From: Tateyamaria sp947503385
GTDB taxonomy: Bacteria > Pseudomonadota > Alphaproteobacteria > Rhodobacterales > Rhodobacteraceae
NCBI RefSeq assembly: GCF_051195235.1
Contig: NZ_JBNFZM010000004.1
Location: forward strand, 355,800-419,799
Direction of reading: 5' to 3'
DNA: 64,000 bases
Positions within the stretch are counted from its first letter, which is position 1; each line of letters opens with the position of its first letter. Below are positions 41,806 to 50,957 of the stretch, piece after piece. A program made the translations under genes and the position numbers. The notes below the pieces were generated by a model. It was not told where the DNA came from. It worked only from the letters and a program-made list of their open reading frames with translations, and ran no database searches.

Positions 41806-42861
41806 TTAATCGGCGCGTTCGGACAGGCTGTGCGCGGGCAGGATCACCGTAAATGTCGCGCCCTGTCCCAGATCACTTTCCACCCGCAGACGGCCACGGT
41901 GCCGGTTGATGATATGCTTGACGATGGCCAGCCCAAGGCCCGTTCCACCCAAGGCCCGACTGCGGTGATCATCCCCGCGATAGAACCGTTCCGTCAGGCG
42001 CGGCAGGTGGACCGGATCAATGCCCGGCCCATAATCCACCACCTGCACCCGCACGCCCGGCGCGCGCAACGCAGGCTCGCGATCAGTATATGTCATGCGC
42101 AGGGTCACGCGCCCCCCTGCCCCGCCATATTTGATCGCGTTTTCGACCAAGTTGGTGAAAACCTGCTTGAGCTGATCCGCGTCGCCAGACAACCGCACCT
42201 GTTGGTCTCCGAACTGCGGCTCAAGCGTGACGCTTGCCTCGTCGGCCAGTTGTTTGAGCGTGCGTAGCGTCGAATCCAGCACATCGTTGAGGACCACCGT
42301 TTCTGTGGGCCGTACGCGTTCGTCGCTTTCCACACGGTTGAGGGACATCAGGTCGCCGACCAAACGGTTCATCCGCTCCGCCTCGACCTGCATGATATCC
42401 AGAAACCGTTCTGCGGCGGCCTTGTCTTCGCGTGCGGGTCCGCGCAGCGTTTCGATGAACCCCATGAGCGCGGTCAGCGGCGTCCGCAGTTCATGGCTGA
42501 CATTGGCGACAAAATCGCGGCGCATCTGGCTGGCCTGTTCGACATGGGTGATATCCTCGAACGTGGCGATGACGGCACCTGCGCCGGGTACGGCCCGGCA
42601 ACTGACTTTGTATGTAGTGTCCTGTGCACCGTCATTGCCCAGATACCGTGCGGTGCGGGACTGGCCGTCGGACAGCGTCGCCTCGATCACATCCAGCAGC
42701 ATGGGCTGGCGCAGCATCGTGACATAGTTCATGCCGCGTGCCTGATGGCCGATCAGGGTCAGCGCGTCGGCATTGGCGGCGACGATCCGTTCCGTACTGT
42801 TGATGGCGAGGCTGGGCAACGGGATCGCCGCGAGGATGGGATCAAGCAGCGGATCAGCCAT
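41806..42861 (-). CDS. phoR: phosphate regulon sensor histidine kinase PhoR (no transmembrane segment)
   Basis: A 351-aa kinase: PAS-like region (about 10-110), HisKA with the phospho-accepting His at about 123 in FVANVSHELRTPLTALMGF, an N box (VFTNLVENAIKYG), G1 (VVDYGPGID) and G2 (GGTGLGLAIVKHI). E. coli PhoR has N-terminal membrane helices; none is seen here, so it should be soluble or bound through PhoU/Pst. It begins 3 bases after the trans-sulfuration gene and is separated from pstS by 284 bases with the Pho box. Confidence 0.9.
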   Translation of the reverse strand: MADPLLDPILAAIPLPSLAINSTERIVAANADALTLIGHQARGMNYVTMLRQPMLLDVIEATLSDGQSRTARYLGNDGAQDTTYKVSCRAVPGAGAVIATFEDITHVEQASQMRRDFVANVSHELRTPLTALMGFIETLRGPAREDKAAAERFLDIMQVEAERMNRLVGDLMSLNRVESDERVRPTETVVLNDVLDSTLRTLKQLADEASVTLEPQFGDQQVRLSGDADQLKQVFTNLVENAIKYGGAGGRVTLRMTYTDREPALRAPGVRVQVVDYGPGIDPVHLPRLTERFYRGDDHRSRALGGTGLGLAIVKHIINRHRGRLRVESDLGQGATFTVILPAHSLSERAD

Positions 42862-42864
42862 GGG

Positions 42865-44055
42865 TCAGCCGGTGCGCGCGGCGGCAACCGCTTGGCTGAA
42901 GACCGCGCAAAGCGCTTCTGCATCCTCAAGGCCAACGGACACGCGGAACACCCCTTCGGTCATGCCAAGGGCGGCTTGATCCTCCGGTGCGACGGCGCGG
43001 TGGGACGACGACAACGGGTGCGAGATCGTCGTGCCCACGTCGCCCAATGTCGGCGCAAAGCTGAGGCCTTGGGCCCCGCGCGCAAAAGCATTGGCCTCGG
43101 CCCGCCCGCCGTCCAGTTCGAAGGTGACCATAGTGCAATACCGGCCCTTAAGCAGCGCCTCGGCCAGATGGTGGTCAGGGTGATCGCGCCGACCGGGATA
43201 AAGGACGCGTGTCACGCCATCCAACGTCGACAGGTGATCTGCCAACTGCGCCGCAGTGGCCTGCGCCCGGTCAAAGCGCAAATCAAAGCTCAGCAATCCC
43301 CGTTCCGCCAGCCAGCAATCGAACGGGCTGCCGGTTGTGCCTGCGGTCACCGAAAACACCCGCAGTCTGTCGCTGATCGCCTCATCCTTGGCCGACACGT
43401 AGCCCAGCATGACGTCTGAATGCCCCGAAAGCAGTTTGGTCACGGAATGGATCACGATGTCCGCACCGTGGTCATAGGCCTTGAAGGCGCGCGGCGTGGT
43501 GAACGTGTTGTCAATGACCAGAAGCACGCCCTTTTCCCGCGCCAGCGCCGCGATGCCCAGAATATCGGCCACGCGCAGGGTCGGGTTCGATACGACCTCG
43601 ACCATGATCAGCCGCGTCTCGGGCCGGAGTGCCGCGCGCACGGCATCCACATTGCCGGGGTCCACAAGGCTGGTTTCGATCCCAAGGCGCGGCAAATCTT
43701 CGGTCATCATGCGCAGTGACCGACCATAAAGCGTGTTGCCCCCGATCACATGATCGCCCGCCTTTGTCAGCCCAAGCAGAACCGCCGTAACCGCCCCCAT
43801 GCCGGATGACGTGATGATGCCCGGATGAGGTGCCCCTTCGAGCGCGTCAATACGGGCAGCGACGACATCCGCGTTTGGGTGCCCTTCGCGGCTATAGGTG
43901 TAGCCCGACAACGCGCCATCATATTGCGCGTCCAGCATGTCCGGCGTGTCGGAGGCATAGACCACCGCCGGAGACAATGGCGTGACCACCGGGCGCGAGG
44001 CGCTGTCCGGCAGGCCAAAGGGGCGGATGAGCGTGCCCTTGTCATTGCGGCTCAT
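42865..44055 (-). CDS. cystathionine/O-succinylhomoserine-type PLP trans-sulfuration enzyme
   Basis: A 396-aa Cys/Met-metabolism PLP enzyme: SGYTYSREGHPNADVVAARI (about 50-69), ITSSGMGAVTAVLLGLTKAG, LVIDNTFTTPRAFKAYDHGA, VIHSVTKLLSGHSDVMLGYV (PLP Lys) and GTTISHPLSSSHRAVAPED. The family includes cystathionine gamma-synthase, beta-lyase and O-succinylhomoserine sulfhydrylase (MetZ); sequence alone does not separate them. It is part of a minus-strand series with overlapping gene ends leading into phoR. Confidence 0.88.
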   Translation of the reverse strand: MSRNDKGTLIRPFGLPDSASRPVVTPLSPAVVYASDTPDMLDAQYDGALSGYTYSREGHPNADVVAARIDALEGAPHPGIITSSGMGAVTAVLLGLTKAGDHVIGGNTLYGRSLRMMTEDLPRLGIETSLVDPGNVDAVRAALRPETRLIMVEVVSNPTLRVADILGIAALAREKGVLLVIDNTFTTPRAFKAYDHGADIVIHSVTKLLSGHSDVMLGYVSAKDEAISDRLRVFSVTAGTTGSPFDCWLAERGLLSFDLRFDRAQATAAQLADHLSTLDGVTRVLYPGRRDHPDHHLAEALLKGRYCTMVTFELDGGRAEANAFARGAQGLSFAPTLGDVGTTISHPLSSSHRAVAPEDQAALGMTEGVFRVSVGLEDAEALCAVFSQAVAAARTG

Positions 44056-44375
44056 GTCAGCAGCTCCGTGTGGTAGTTCGGCGTGCTAAAGGTGATGTCG
44101 ATGCTCAGCCAGCAGGGGCGTGGCAGGTCGCGGCCCAAATCAGTGCGCAAGGCGTCCTGCAAGGCGGCCACAAAGGCAGCTCCGCGATGCGGCTTGGACA
44201 ACAACGACACCGTGACCTTCAGATGTGTGTGGTGAAAGACGGATGCCGGATAGGCGCGCCCTTTGGTCTCGCCCGCGCCAGGATCGTGGCGCAGGATGAC
44301 CGCCTCCACACGCGCCAGCATGGCGACTGCGTCAATCTCAAGGTCGTCAGAGTACTGCAGATCGCAATGAGGCAT
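44052..44375 (-). CDS. 5-carboxymethyl-2-hydroxymuconate isomerase-like protein (tautomerase superfamily)
   Basis: A 107-aa protein starting MPHCDLQYSDDLEID; the Pro after Met is the expected catalytic base of tautomerases, and MPH...YSDNL is typical of HpcD/CHMI. HHTHLKVTVSLLSKPHRGAA and WLSIDITFSTPNYHTELL continue the two-unit fold. It overlaps both neighbours by about four bases or one base, so it is translated with the gamma-carbonic-anhydrase-like and trans-sulfuration genes. No other homoprotocatechuate genes are near, so the substrate is unknown. Confidence 0.72.
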   Translation of the reverse strand: MPHCDLQYSDDLEIDAVAMLARVEAVILRHDPGAGETKGRAYPASVFHHTHLKVTVSLLSKPHRGAAFVAALQDALRTDLGRDLPRPCWLSIDITFSTPNYHTELLT

Positions 44376-44902
44376 TAGCGACGCACCGGCTCAAGCGTCG
44401 TGCGGAACCGGCGCATGTTGTCCTGATAGTGCAGCGCCGAGGCGCGCAGACCCTGAATCGCTGCCTCGTCCAGCGCACGCACCACCTTGCCCGGGACCCC
44501 CATGACCAGAGAGCCGTCCGGGATCTCCTTCCCCTCTGTGATCAGGGCCCCCGCGCCAATCAGACAGTTTTTGCCGATCTTTGCGCCGTTCAGCACAGTG
44601 GCGCCCATCCCGATCAGGCTGTTGTCACCGATGGTGCAGCCGTGCAGCATAGCCTTGTGCCCGATCGTACAGCCTGCGCCGATTGTCAGGGGCAAGCCGG
44701 GGTCGGTGTGCATCACGGTGTTTTCCTGCACGTTTGAGCCTGCACCGATGGTGATCGTCTCATTATCGCCGCGCAACGTGCAGCAGAACCAGACGCTTGC
44801 GCCCGTCTCGACCACCACATCGCCAATCACGTTGGCGTCCGGTGCAATCCATGTGTCGTCGGCGATTTGCGGGCGCGTGTCACCCAATGCATAAAGTGTC
44901 AT
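44375..44902 (-). CDS. gamma carbonic anhydrase family protein
   Basis: A 175-aa left-handed beta-helix protein of hexapeptide repeats: IADDTWIAPDANVIGDVVVE, GASVWFCCTLRGDNETITIG, ENTVMHTDPGLPLTIGAGCT and IGHKAMLHGCTIGDNSLIGM with the metal-binding His residues. Some members are carbonic anhydrases; many bacterial ones (YrdA/PaaY-like) act in other ways. It overlaps gmk and the CHMI-like gene by four and one bases. Confidence 0.9.
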   Translation of the reverse strand: MTLYALGDTRPQIADDTWIAPDANVIGDVVVETGASVWFCCTLRGDNETITIGAGSNVQENTVMHTDPGLPLTIGAGCTIGHKAMLHGCTIGDNSLIGMGATVLNGAKIGKNCLIGAGALITEGKEIPDGSLVMGVPGKVVRALDEAAIQGLRASALHYQDNMRRFRTTLEPVRR

Positions 44903-45543
44903 GTCATTCCCTCGAACTCGGTTTGCAACGCGCGGACCTGATCGGTCAGTTGCGGCTGTTGCAACCGGCGCAGGCGCGTGGCGGTGATGATGGTTTTCAG
45001 CTTGGCCTCGGTCTGGTCGAGATCATCGTTGACCAGTACATAATCATAGCCCCCCCAGTGGCTGATTTCGTCCCAGCTTTTCTGCATCCGGCGCGCGATG
45101 GTTTCGGCATCGTCCTGCGCGCGCGCCTCCAGCCTGCGGCGCAGTTCGGCGATGGAGGGCGGCAGGATAAAGATCGACAGCGTGTGCTGACCCAGCGACG
45201 AATTGGTGATCTGCTGCGCGCCCTGCCAGTCGATATCGAACAGGACGTCGCAGCCAGCGTTGATCGCGTCCTCCACCGGGCCTTTGGGCGAGCCGTAAAA
45301 ATGACCAAAGACGTGGGCGTGTTCCAGCATCTCACCATCGGCGACGTGTGCTTTGAAATCCGCCTCGCTGATGAAATTGTAATGCTCGCCGTCAACCTCA
45401 CCCGGACGCGGGGCGCGGGTTGTGGCGGAAACGGAGAAGCGCAAGTTGGGGTCCCAGTCGCGCATTCGACGCGCCAGCGTGCTTTTGCCCGCGCCAGAGG
45501 GTGAACTGAGGATGATCAAAAGGCCGCGGCGTGTGTCTGGCAT
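44899..45543 (-). CDS. gmk: guanylate kinase
   Basis: A 214-aa kinase that phosphorylates GMP to GDP. Walker A is SSPSGAGKSTLARRM (about 12-26), then SVSATTRAPRPGEVDGEHYN (GMP binding), EHAHVFGHFYGSPKGPVEDA and VLFDIDWQGAQQITNSSLG. It starts 3 bases after the yicC stop, the usual yicC-gmk order, and overlaps the gamma-CA gene. Confidence 0.97.
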   Translation of the reverse strand: MPDTRRGLLIILSSPSGAGKSTLARRMRDWDPNLRFSVSATTRAPRPGEVDGEHYNFISEADFKAHVADGEMLEHAHVFGHFYGSPKGPVEDAINAGCDVLFDIDWQGAQQITNSSLGQHTLSIFILPPSIAELRRRLEARAQDDAETIARRMQKSWDEISHWGGYDYVLVNDDLDQTEAKLKTIITATRLRRLQQPQLTDQVRALQTEFEGMT

Positions 45544-45546
45544 CGG

Positions 45547-46461
45547 TTATTCCACGTTTTGCACTTGCTCGCGCATCTGGTCGATCAGCGCCTTGAGCGC
45601 CAGCCCCACCCGCGTCAGGTCAGCATTCTGCGCCTTGGAACACAGCGTATTGGCCTCGCGGTTGAACTCCTGCATCAGAAAGTCGAGCTTGCGGCCCACC
45701 GGGCCACCCTCGTCCAGATGCCCACGGGCCGCGCCCACGTGGGTGCGCAGGCGGTCCAGTTCTTCGGTGATGTCGGCCTTGACGGCCAGCAGGGCCAGTT
45801 CCTGCGCCACCCGGTCCGGGTCGGCCCCGTCCGCATTGTCCAGTACACGGGCGAGGTTGCGTTTCAGCGTCGCGGCCACCTCGTCCTTGCGCGCCTCGGC
45901 CAACGCTTCGGCTTCGGTTACCAGACCGTCGACCTTTGCCAGTTGTGCCGAAAGGATATCACTGAGTGCGGCGCCTTCGGTCAGGCGCATGGCGTCAAAG
46001 GCGTCCAGCAATCCGGTGACGTCCGACAGCAACGCCGCGCGCAGCGGGGCCGGATCGTCCTGCGTGGCGTTCTGTTCCATCACCCCGCGCATCATTGCGA
46101 TGTCGCTGGCGCGTGTCGGGGCCAGTTCAAGCCCTTGGGCGGCAGCTTCGCCTGCGATCTCGCGCAGAGCAGCAATGGCCGCGCTTGCCTGCGCCATATT
46201 GACAGAGGTAGAGACCGCCGCATCCTCGCGCGCGATGCGCAGTGACACGGTGACGTTGCCGCGTTTGGCATGGGCGGCGATCAGCGGGCGCAAAGCCGCC
46301 TCCAACCCGTCGATCCAATCCGGCACACGCAGCCGGATATCGAGCCCCTTTCCGTTGACGCTGCGCATTTCCCATGCCCAACGATGTGCTTCGAACGCGC
46401 CGGATTGGGCCGCAAACCCGGTCATGGACCGCAAACGGGGATCTGGGGAGGTGGTCGTCAT
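45547..46461 (-). CDS. yicC: YicC family endoribonuclease-like protein
   Basis: A 304-aa protein with the YicC plan: RSMTGFAAQSGAFEAHRWAW at the N-terminus, EMRSVNGKGLDIRLRVPDWI, and the DUF1732 C-terminus EELDRLRTHVGAARGHLDEG then GPVGRKLDFLMQEFNREANT. YicC proteins act in RNA turnover (E. coli YicC promotes sRNA RyhB decay). ATG 46461 is preferred over 46539 because the family start is close to SMTGFA. It begins a long minus-strand gene set with gmk. Confidence 0.92.
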   Translation of the reverse strand: MTTTSPDPRLRSMTGFAAQSGAFEAHRWAWEMRSVNGKGLDIRLRVPDWIDGLEAALRPLIAAHAKRGNVTVSLRIAREDAAVSTSVNMAQASAAIAALREIAGEAAAQGLELAPTRASDIAMMRGVMEQNATQDDPAPLRAALLSDVTGLLDAFDAMRLTEGAALSDILSAQLAKVDGLVTEAEALAEARKDEVAATLKRNLARVLDNADGADPDRVAQELALLAVKADITEELDRLRTHVGAARGHLDEGGPVGRKLDFLMQEFNREANTLCSKAQNADLTRVGLALKALIDQMREQVQNVE

Positions 46462-46646
46462 GCCTCTTGCTTTAGGCGCATACGCGCGGGCAGACAAGCC
46501 AAAGCGCCGCGCCGCATTGCGGACATATGGGTTAACCAATCGTTAGGATTTCCCAACAAGGTCTCTAAAATCCTTGCTATCACAACCGTGGATTTGATGA
46601 GTGTGTTGCCGTGCTGCGCAACACGAAACGGTGAGTGACACGAACG

Positions 46647-47351
46647 ATGGACAAAACAAACCCAAATGCCCACAATATCGTTGCTATGACAGAGTTCCGT
46701 GCAGACGTTGGATATACCGCCCTTTCCCAGGTTGAGGCCTATTGGGAAGGGCTGCGTGGTATGCGCCTGATGCCCAAGCGGTCCGAGATTGATCCGCGTG
46801 GGATCGAGTCGGCGCTGGAATACACGTTCGTTCTGGAACGGATTGCACCGGGGATGGCGCGTATCCGTATCGCTGGCAGCCATCTGAGCGACCTGATGGG
46901 TATGGAAGTGCGCGGGATGCCGCTCACGTCGCTGATCACGCCGCCCTGCCGACGCCAGATTTCAGATGCGCTGGAGGAAGTGTTCCAGCGGCCCGCCGTG
47001 TGCGAACTGCGCCTCGTGACCGAAGGCGGCGCCGGACGCCCGCATATGGACGCGCGTCTGTTGCTGTTGCCCCTCAAAAGCGATTTGGGTGATGTCAGCC
47101 GCATTCTGGGCTGCATGGTGTCGCATGGCGATATCGGCCTTAGCCCGCGCCGGTTCGATGTCGTGGGCGCAAAGATCCGCCCGATCACGGCGCCGTCAAC
47201 GGTACCGCTCCCGACGCCTGCGGACGCCGCATCAAAGACAATGGCCCGCCCCGAAACAGCCCAAGGCTTCGCAGCGCCCGAAACACCGTTCGAGGCGAAC
47301 ACGCCGCGTGCGGACGTGCCTTACCTGCGCCTTGTTAAGAATGACGACTAA
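46647..47351 (+). CDS. PAS-domain protein (PAS_5 family)
   Basis: A protein of about 234 aa whose first 150 residues form a PAS-like domain: LSQVEAYWEGLRGMRLMPKR (about 22-41), ESALEYTFVLERIAPGMARI, RIAGSHLSDLMGMEVRGMPL and DVSRILGCMVSHGDIGLSP. This is the PAS_5 (DUF1654-like) family of alphaproteobacteria, with an unstructured C-terminal tail. ATG 46647 or 46635 both fit. It is divergent from yicC and convergent with the DAHP synthase. Function unknown; a sensory role is possible. Confidence 0.75.
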   Translation: MDKTNPNAHNIVAMTEFRADVGYTALSQVEAYWEGLRGMRLMPKRSEIDPRGIESALEYTFVLERIAPGMARIRIAGSHLSDLMGMEVRGMPLTSLITPPCRRQISDALEEVFQRPAVCELRLVTEGGAGRPHMDARLLLLPLKSDLGDVSRILGCMVSHGDIGLSPRRFDVVGAKIRPITAPSTVPLPTPADAASKTMARPETAQGFAAPETPFEANTPRADVPYLRLVKNDD

Positions 47352-47366
47352 TCATTTGAAATAATG

Positions 47367-47398
47367 AAAAAACATGCGCCGTTTAGCGCATGTTTTTC
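47367..47398. terminator. bidirectional intrinsic terminator
   Basis: ACATGCGC (47372-47379) and GCGCATGT (47386-47393) form a perfect 8-bp stem with CGTTTA loop, preceded by AAAAA and followed by TTTT, so it can act on both strands. It lies between the convergent PAS gene and DAHP synthase gene. Confidence 0.88.
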
Positions 47399-47407
47399 TC
47401 GTTTGGA

Positions 47408-48781
47408 TTACCCGGCTGCGCGTGCGCCCGCGCGGCGGGCACGCAGGTCTGACAACTCTTCAGCCACGAGGAACGCCAGTTCCAGCGACTGAGACGCGTT
47501 CAGGCGGGGATCGCAGGCGGTGTGATACCGGTCGCTCAGATCCTCTTCGGTCACGGCACGGACACCGCCCGTGCATTCTGTCACGTCCTGTCCGGTCATC
47601 TCGAAATGCACACCGCCGGGGATCGTGCCCTCGGCCTGATGCACGCCAAAGAATTCACGCACCTCGCGCAGAACGGAATCGAACGGGCGCGTCTTGTAAC
47701 CCGTCGAGGATTTGATCGTGTTGCCGTGCATCGCGTCGCAGACCCAGACAACCTCCGCCCCCTCTTCGCGCACGGTGTTGATCAGGCGTGGCAGATGTTC
47801 CGCGACGCTGCCCGCACCAAAGCGCGCGATCAGCGACAAGCGGCCCGCTTCGTTTTCGGGGTTCAGCTTGGCCATCAGCACCTTGAGATCATCAGCCGTC
47901 ATGGACGGCCCGCACTTCAGGCCAATCGGGTTTTGTACACCGCGCGCAAATTCGACATGTGCGCCGTCGGGCTGCCGCGTGCGGTCGCCGATCCAGATCA
48001 TGTGACCGGACCCCGCCAGCCATTTGCCCGTGGTGCTGTCGATCCGTGTCAGCGCCTCTTCGTATTCCAGCAGCAGGGATTCGTGGCTGGTGTAAAACTC
48101 CACTGACGAAAACTCATGCGTGGTGTCGGCGGTGATCCCGGCGGCAGACATAAAGTCGATCGTGTCTTGAATACGGCTGGCAATCTCGCGGTACTTTTCG
48201 GCCTCGGGTCCGTCGGTGAACCCAAGCGTCCACGAATGCACACGGTTCATGTCGGCAAAACCGCCGGTGGAAAACGCGCGCAGCAGGTTCAGTGTTGCGG
48301 CGGCCTGCGTGTAGGCTTGCAGCATCTTGGCCGGGTCGGGAATACGCGCCTCTGCGGTAAAGGGCAGATCATTGATGATGTCGCCACGGTAGCTGGGCAG
48401 TTCCACGCCATCCACCGTCTCGGTCGGGGCTGAGCGCGGCTTGGCGAACTGGCCAGCCATGCGGCCCAGCTTGATCACCGGCACCTTGGCACCATAGGTC
48501 AGCACCATCGACATTTGCAGCATCACCTTGAACGTGTCGCGAATGCTGTCGGCGCTGAACTGGTCGAATGCCTCGGCGCAATCGCCCCCCTGCAACAAGA
48601 ACGCCTCGCCGCGTGCGGCATCGCCCAGATGCGCCTTGAGCCGACGTGCTTCACCGGCAAAAACCAGCGGCGGATATTTGGACAGCTGCGCCTCAACCGC
48701 GTTCAGGGCCGCAGCATCGGTATAATCGGGCATCTGGATCCGGGGCTTGGCGCGCCAGTCAGATTTATTCCAATCGCTCAT
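47408..48781 (-). CDS. class II 3-deoxy-7-phosphoheptulonate synthase
   Basis: A 457-aa enzyme of plant-type (class II) DAHP synthase, first step of the shikimate pathway: SKYPPLVFAGEARRLKAHLG, GEAFLLQGGDCAEAF, KLGRMAGQFAKPRSAPTETV, GNTIKSSTGYKTRPFDSVL and GVHFEMTGQDVTECTGG with metal ligands. ATG 48781, with GGAGTGAAAGAG before it, is preferred over the GTG at 48790. It is convergent with the PAS gene across a bidirectional terminator. Confidence 0.95.
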   Translation of the reverse strand: MSDWNKSDWRAKPRIQMPDYTDAAALNAVEAQLSKYPPLVFAGEARRLKAHLGDAARGEAFLLQGGDCAEAFDQFSADSIRDTFKVMLQMSMVLTYGAKVPVIKLGRMAGQFAKPRSAPTETVDGVELPSYRGDIINDLPFTAEARIPDPAKMLQAYTQAAATLNLLRAFSTGGFADMNRVHSWTLGFTDGPEAEKYREIASRIQDTIDFMSAAGITADTTHEFSSVEFYTSHESLLLEYEEALTRIDSTTGKWLAGSGHMIWIGDRTRQPDGAHVEFARGVQNPIGLKCGPSMTADDLKVLMAKLNPENEAGRLSLIARFGAGSVAEHLPRLINTVREEGAEVVWVCDAMHGNTIKSSTGYKTRPFDSVLREVREFFGVHQAEGTIPGGVHFEMTGQDVTECTGGVRAVTEEDLSDRYHTACDPRLNASQSLELAFLVAEELSDLRARRAGARAAG

Positions 48782-48942
48782 CTCTTTCACTCCGCTGGTG
48801 TTAGCGATCTCAGGATCGCGGACCCTCTATACAAAAGCCTGTGCCGCAGTGCCATATGCCAAATGACGCCTCTTGACGTGGGCATTGGCCCGTGGTCAGG
48901 GTTTTTTAATGCCGAAGGAATACACCTTCGCACCAGTTCAGG

Positions 48943-49959
48943 ATGACTGCCGCGATGTCCACGATGCGACCGGTTCAACCGACCCGCGAAGAGGTCGACA
49001 AGCCCAAGCGCTATGTCTTTGTTCTTTTGGACAATTTCACGCTTTTGTGCTTTTCCGCTGCGGTGGAAAGCCTGCGTATTGCCAATCGTATGGCGGGCCG
49101 TCAGTTGTATGAATGGCGCACGGTCGGTGAAGGGGGCGATGTCGCCTATTGCTCTGCCGGTACGGGGTTTAAACTGGATGGTGATCTGGACGAACTGACA
49201 CGCGACGACGTTGTGATGATCTGTGGAGGGATCGACGTTCAAGCCGCCACAACCAAACGCCTGCTCAGCTGGATGCGCCGCGAGGCGCGCAAGGGCGTGA
49301 CCATGGCGGGCCTGTGCACAGCCGCATTTTCGCTGGCCAAGGCGGGGTTGCTCGATGGCAAACGGGCGACGATCCATTGGGAAAATCAGGACAGTTTTTC
49401 CGAAGAGTTTCAAGAAGTTGAGCTGACGAAATCAGTGTTTGTCGTGGATGAAAAGCGGATGACGACCGCTGGCGGCACGTCGTCTATCGACCTGATGCTT
49501 AAGCTGATTGCGGATGACCACGGCGAAGAATTGGCCAATTCCGTCGCGGATCAGTTGATTTATTCTGCAATCCGCACCGATCAGGACACGCAGCGCCTGT
49601 CGGTGCCCACACGCATCGGCGTGCGGCACCCCAAGCTGAGCCTCGTGATCCAGATCATGGAACAGAACATCGAAGAGCCGATCAGCCCGTCGATCCTCGC
49701 CAAGGATGTGGGCATGTCCACGCGGCAATTAGAGCGGCTGTTTCGCCGGTATCTCAACCGCTCGCCCAAGCGCTATTACATGGAATTGCGCCTGCAAAAG
49801 GCGCGCAATCTGCTGATGCAAACGGATATGAGTGTCATCAACGTGGCGCTGGCCTGCGGCTTTGCCTCGCCATCGCATTTTTCCAAGTGCTACCGGGCGC
49901 ATTACGACACGACCCCCTACCGCGAACGGGGCACTCACGCAGCACGCCTGTCGGTCTGA
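48943..49959 (+). CDS. GlxA-type AraC regulator with DJ-1/PfpI-like domain
   Basis: A 338-aa protein. The N-terminal region (about 20-185) is DJ-1/PfpI-like: FVLLDNFTLLCFSAAVESLR, VVMICGGIDVQAATTKRLLS and AGLCTAAFSLAKAGLLDGKR with the Cys at the elbow. The C-terminal AraC HTH (about 240-330) reads SPSILAKDVGMSTRQLERLF and VALACGFASPSHFSKCYRAH. GlxA-type regulators in this group control quaternary amine catabolism (GbdR-like) or other targets; the target is not seen in the window. A start at 48955 is also possible. Confidence 0.85.
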   Translation: MTAAMSTMRPVQPTREEVDKPKRYVFVLLDNFTLLCFSAAVESLRIANRMAGRQLYEWRTVGEGGDVAYCSAGTGFKLDGDLDELTRDDVVMICGGIDVQAATTKRLLSWMRREARKGVTMAGLCTAAFSLAKAGLLDGKRATIHWENQDSFSEEFQEVELTKSVFVVDEKRMTTAGGTSSIDLMLKLIADDHGEELANSVADQLIYSAIRTDQDTQRLSVPTRIGVRHPKLSLVIQIMEQNIEEPISPSILAKDVGMSTRQLERLFRRYLNRSPKRYYMELRLQKARNLLMQTDMSVINVALACGFASPSHFSKCYRAHYDTTPYRERGTHAARLSV

Positions 49960-50023
49960 CATCGTCACAGTTGCGCCCTGACCGGGCCTCAACCATGCCG
50001 GTTTTGCCGACTAAGCCAGCGGC

Positions 50024-50206
50024 ATGTCACTTCTATCGTCTCACATTTCGGCCCGCGCCCGCCTGTTCGAATTCATCCGCCAAGAGGACCTAGCGGAGCG
50101 TCGCCAGATATCGGGTCGGTCCTACACCACATCACAGGATGTATCAGCGGATGCGCTGGCCGCCTTTCAACGGGTCGCCCTGAAATCATTGCACCGTAGC
50201 GCCTGA
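50024..50206 (+). CDS. hypothetical 60-aa protein
   Basis: A small ORF starting MSLLSSHISARARLFEFIRQ then EDLAERRQISGRSYTTSQDV and ending AFQRVALKSLHRSA, a basic helical protein. It fills the 257-base gap between the GlxA-type gene and rlmE. There is no good ribosome-binding site before the ATG, only AAGCCAGCGGC, so it could be a chance ORF. No family recognised. Confidence 0.35.
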   Translation: MSLLSSHISARARLFEFIRQEDLAERRQISGRSYTTSQDVSADALAAFQRVALKSLHRSA

Positions 50207-50216
50207 CATCACGAGG

Positions 50217-50945
50217 TCAGTCGCTTTGGGCACCGCGAAAGCCCATGGCCACCACAAACTTTTCCGAACTGTCGGCGCGGGATGCTGGTGGTTTGACGTT
50301 GGCAACCTTATCAAAGCGTTGTTTGAGCAGCTTTTGCAGCTCACCCTCCGCCCCGCCGGCCAGCACCTTGGCGACAAAGGTGCCGCCCTCGTCCAGCACG
50401 TCAAAGGCAAAATACGCCGCCGCCTCGCAGAGTGAAATGATACGCAGGTGATCCGTCTGTTTATGCCCCGAGGACGCGGCAGCCATATCGGACATCACAA
50501 CGTCCGCCTTGCCGCCCAGCCAGTCTTTGACCTGTTGATCCGCATCGTCTGCCATGAAGTCCAACTGATGCAATTCGCAGCCCGCAATCGGCTCCATCTC
50601 TTGCAGGTCGATACCGAGAATGGTGCCCACGGCCTTGCCCGATTTCTCAGCCAGCGCATTCACGCGTTTGACCGCAACCTGACACCAGCCTCCCGGCGCT
50701 GCCCCAAGGTCAACCACCCGTGCGCCCGGCACCAAAAAGCGATACTTGTCATCCAACTCCATGATCTTGTAGGCGGCGCGCCCGCGGTATCCTTCGGCTG
50801 TGGCGCGTTTGACGTAAGGGTCGTTCAACTGGCGTTGCAGCCAGCGTGTCGAGGACAGCTTGCGCCCCCGCGCCGTCTTGACCTTGACCTTCAGCTCGCG
50901 CTGACCGCGGCCTGACGTGTTCTTGCCCGTTGGTGTCTTGGCCAT
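50217..50945 (-). CDS. rlmE: 23S rRNA (uridine-2'-O-)-methyltransferase RlmE
   Basis: A 242-aa SAM methyltransferase, FtsJ/RrmJ family, that methylates U2552 of 23S rRNA in the 50S subunit. YRFLVPGARVVDLGAAPGGW (SAM motif, about 72-92), LMADVVMSDMAAASSGHKQT-like (KADVVMSDMAAASSGHKQTD), and VAKVLAGGAEGELQKLLKQR with the family's K-D-K-E residues are present. The Lys/Arg-rich N-terminus (about 1-40) binds RNA. It lies 12 bases downstream of the Ppx/GppA gene on the same strand. Confidence 0.94.
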   Translation of the reverse strand: MAKTPTGKNTSGRGQRELKVKVKTARGRKLSSTRWLQRQLNDPYVKRATAEGYRGRAAYKIMELDDKYRFLVPGARVVDLGAAPGGWCQVAVKRVNALAEKSGKAVGTILGIDLQEMEPIAGCELHQLDFMADDADQQVKDWLGGKADVVMSDMAAASSGHKQTDHLRIISLCEAAAYFAFDVLDEGGTFVAKVLAGGAEGELQKLLKQRFDKVANVKPPASRADSSEKFVVAMGFRGAQSD

Positions 50946-50957
50946 AGCCCTGTCCCT

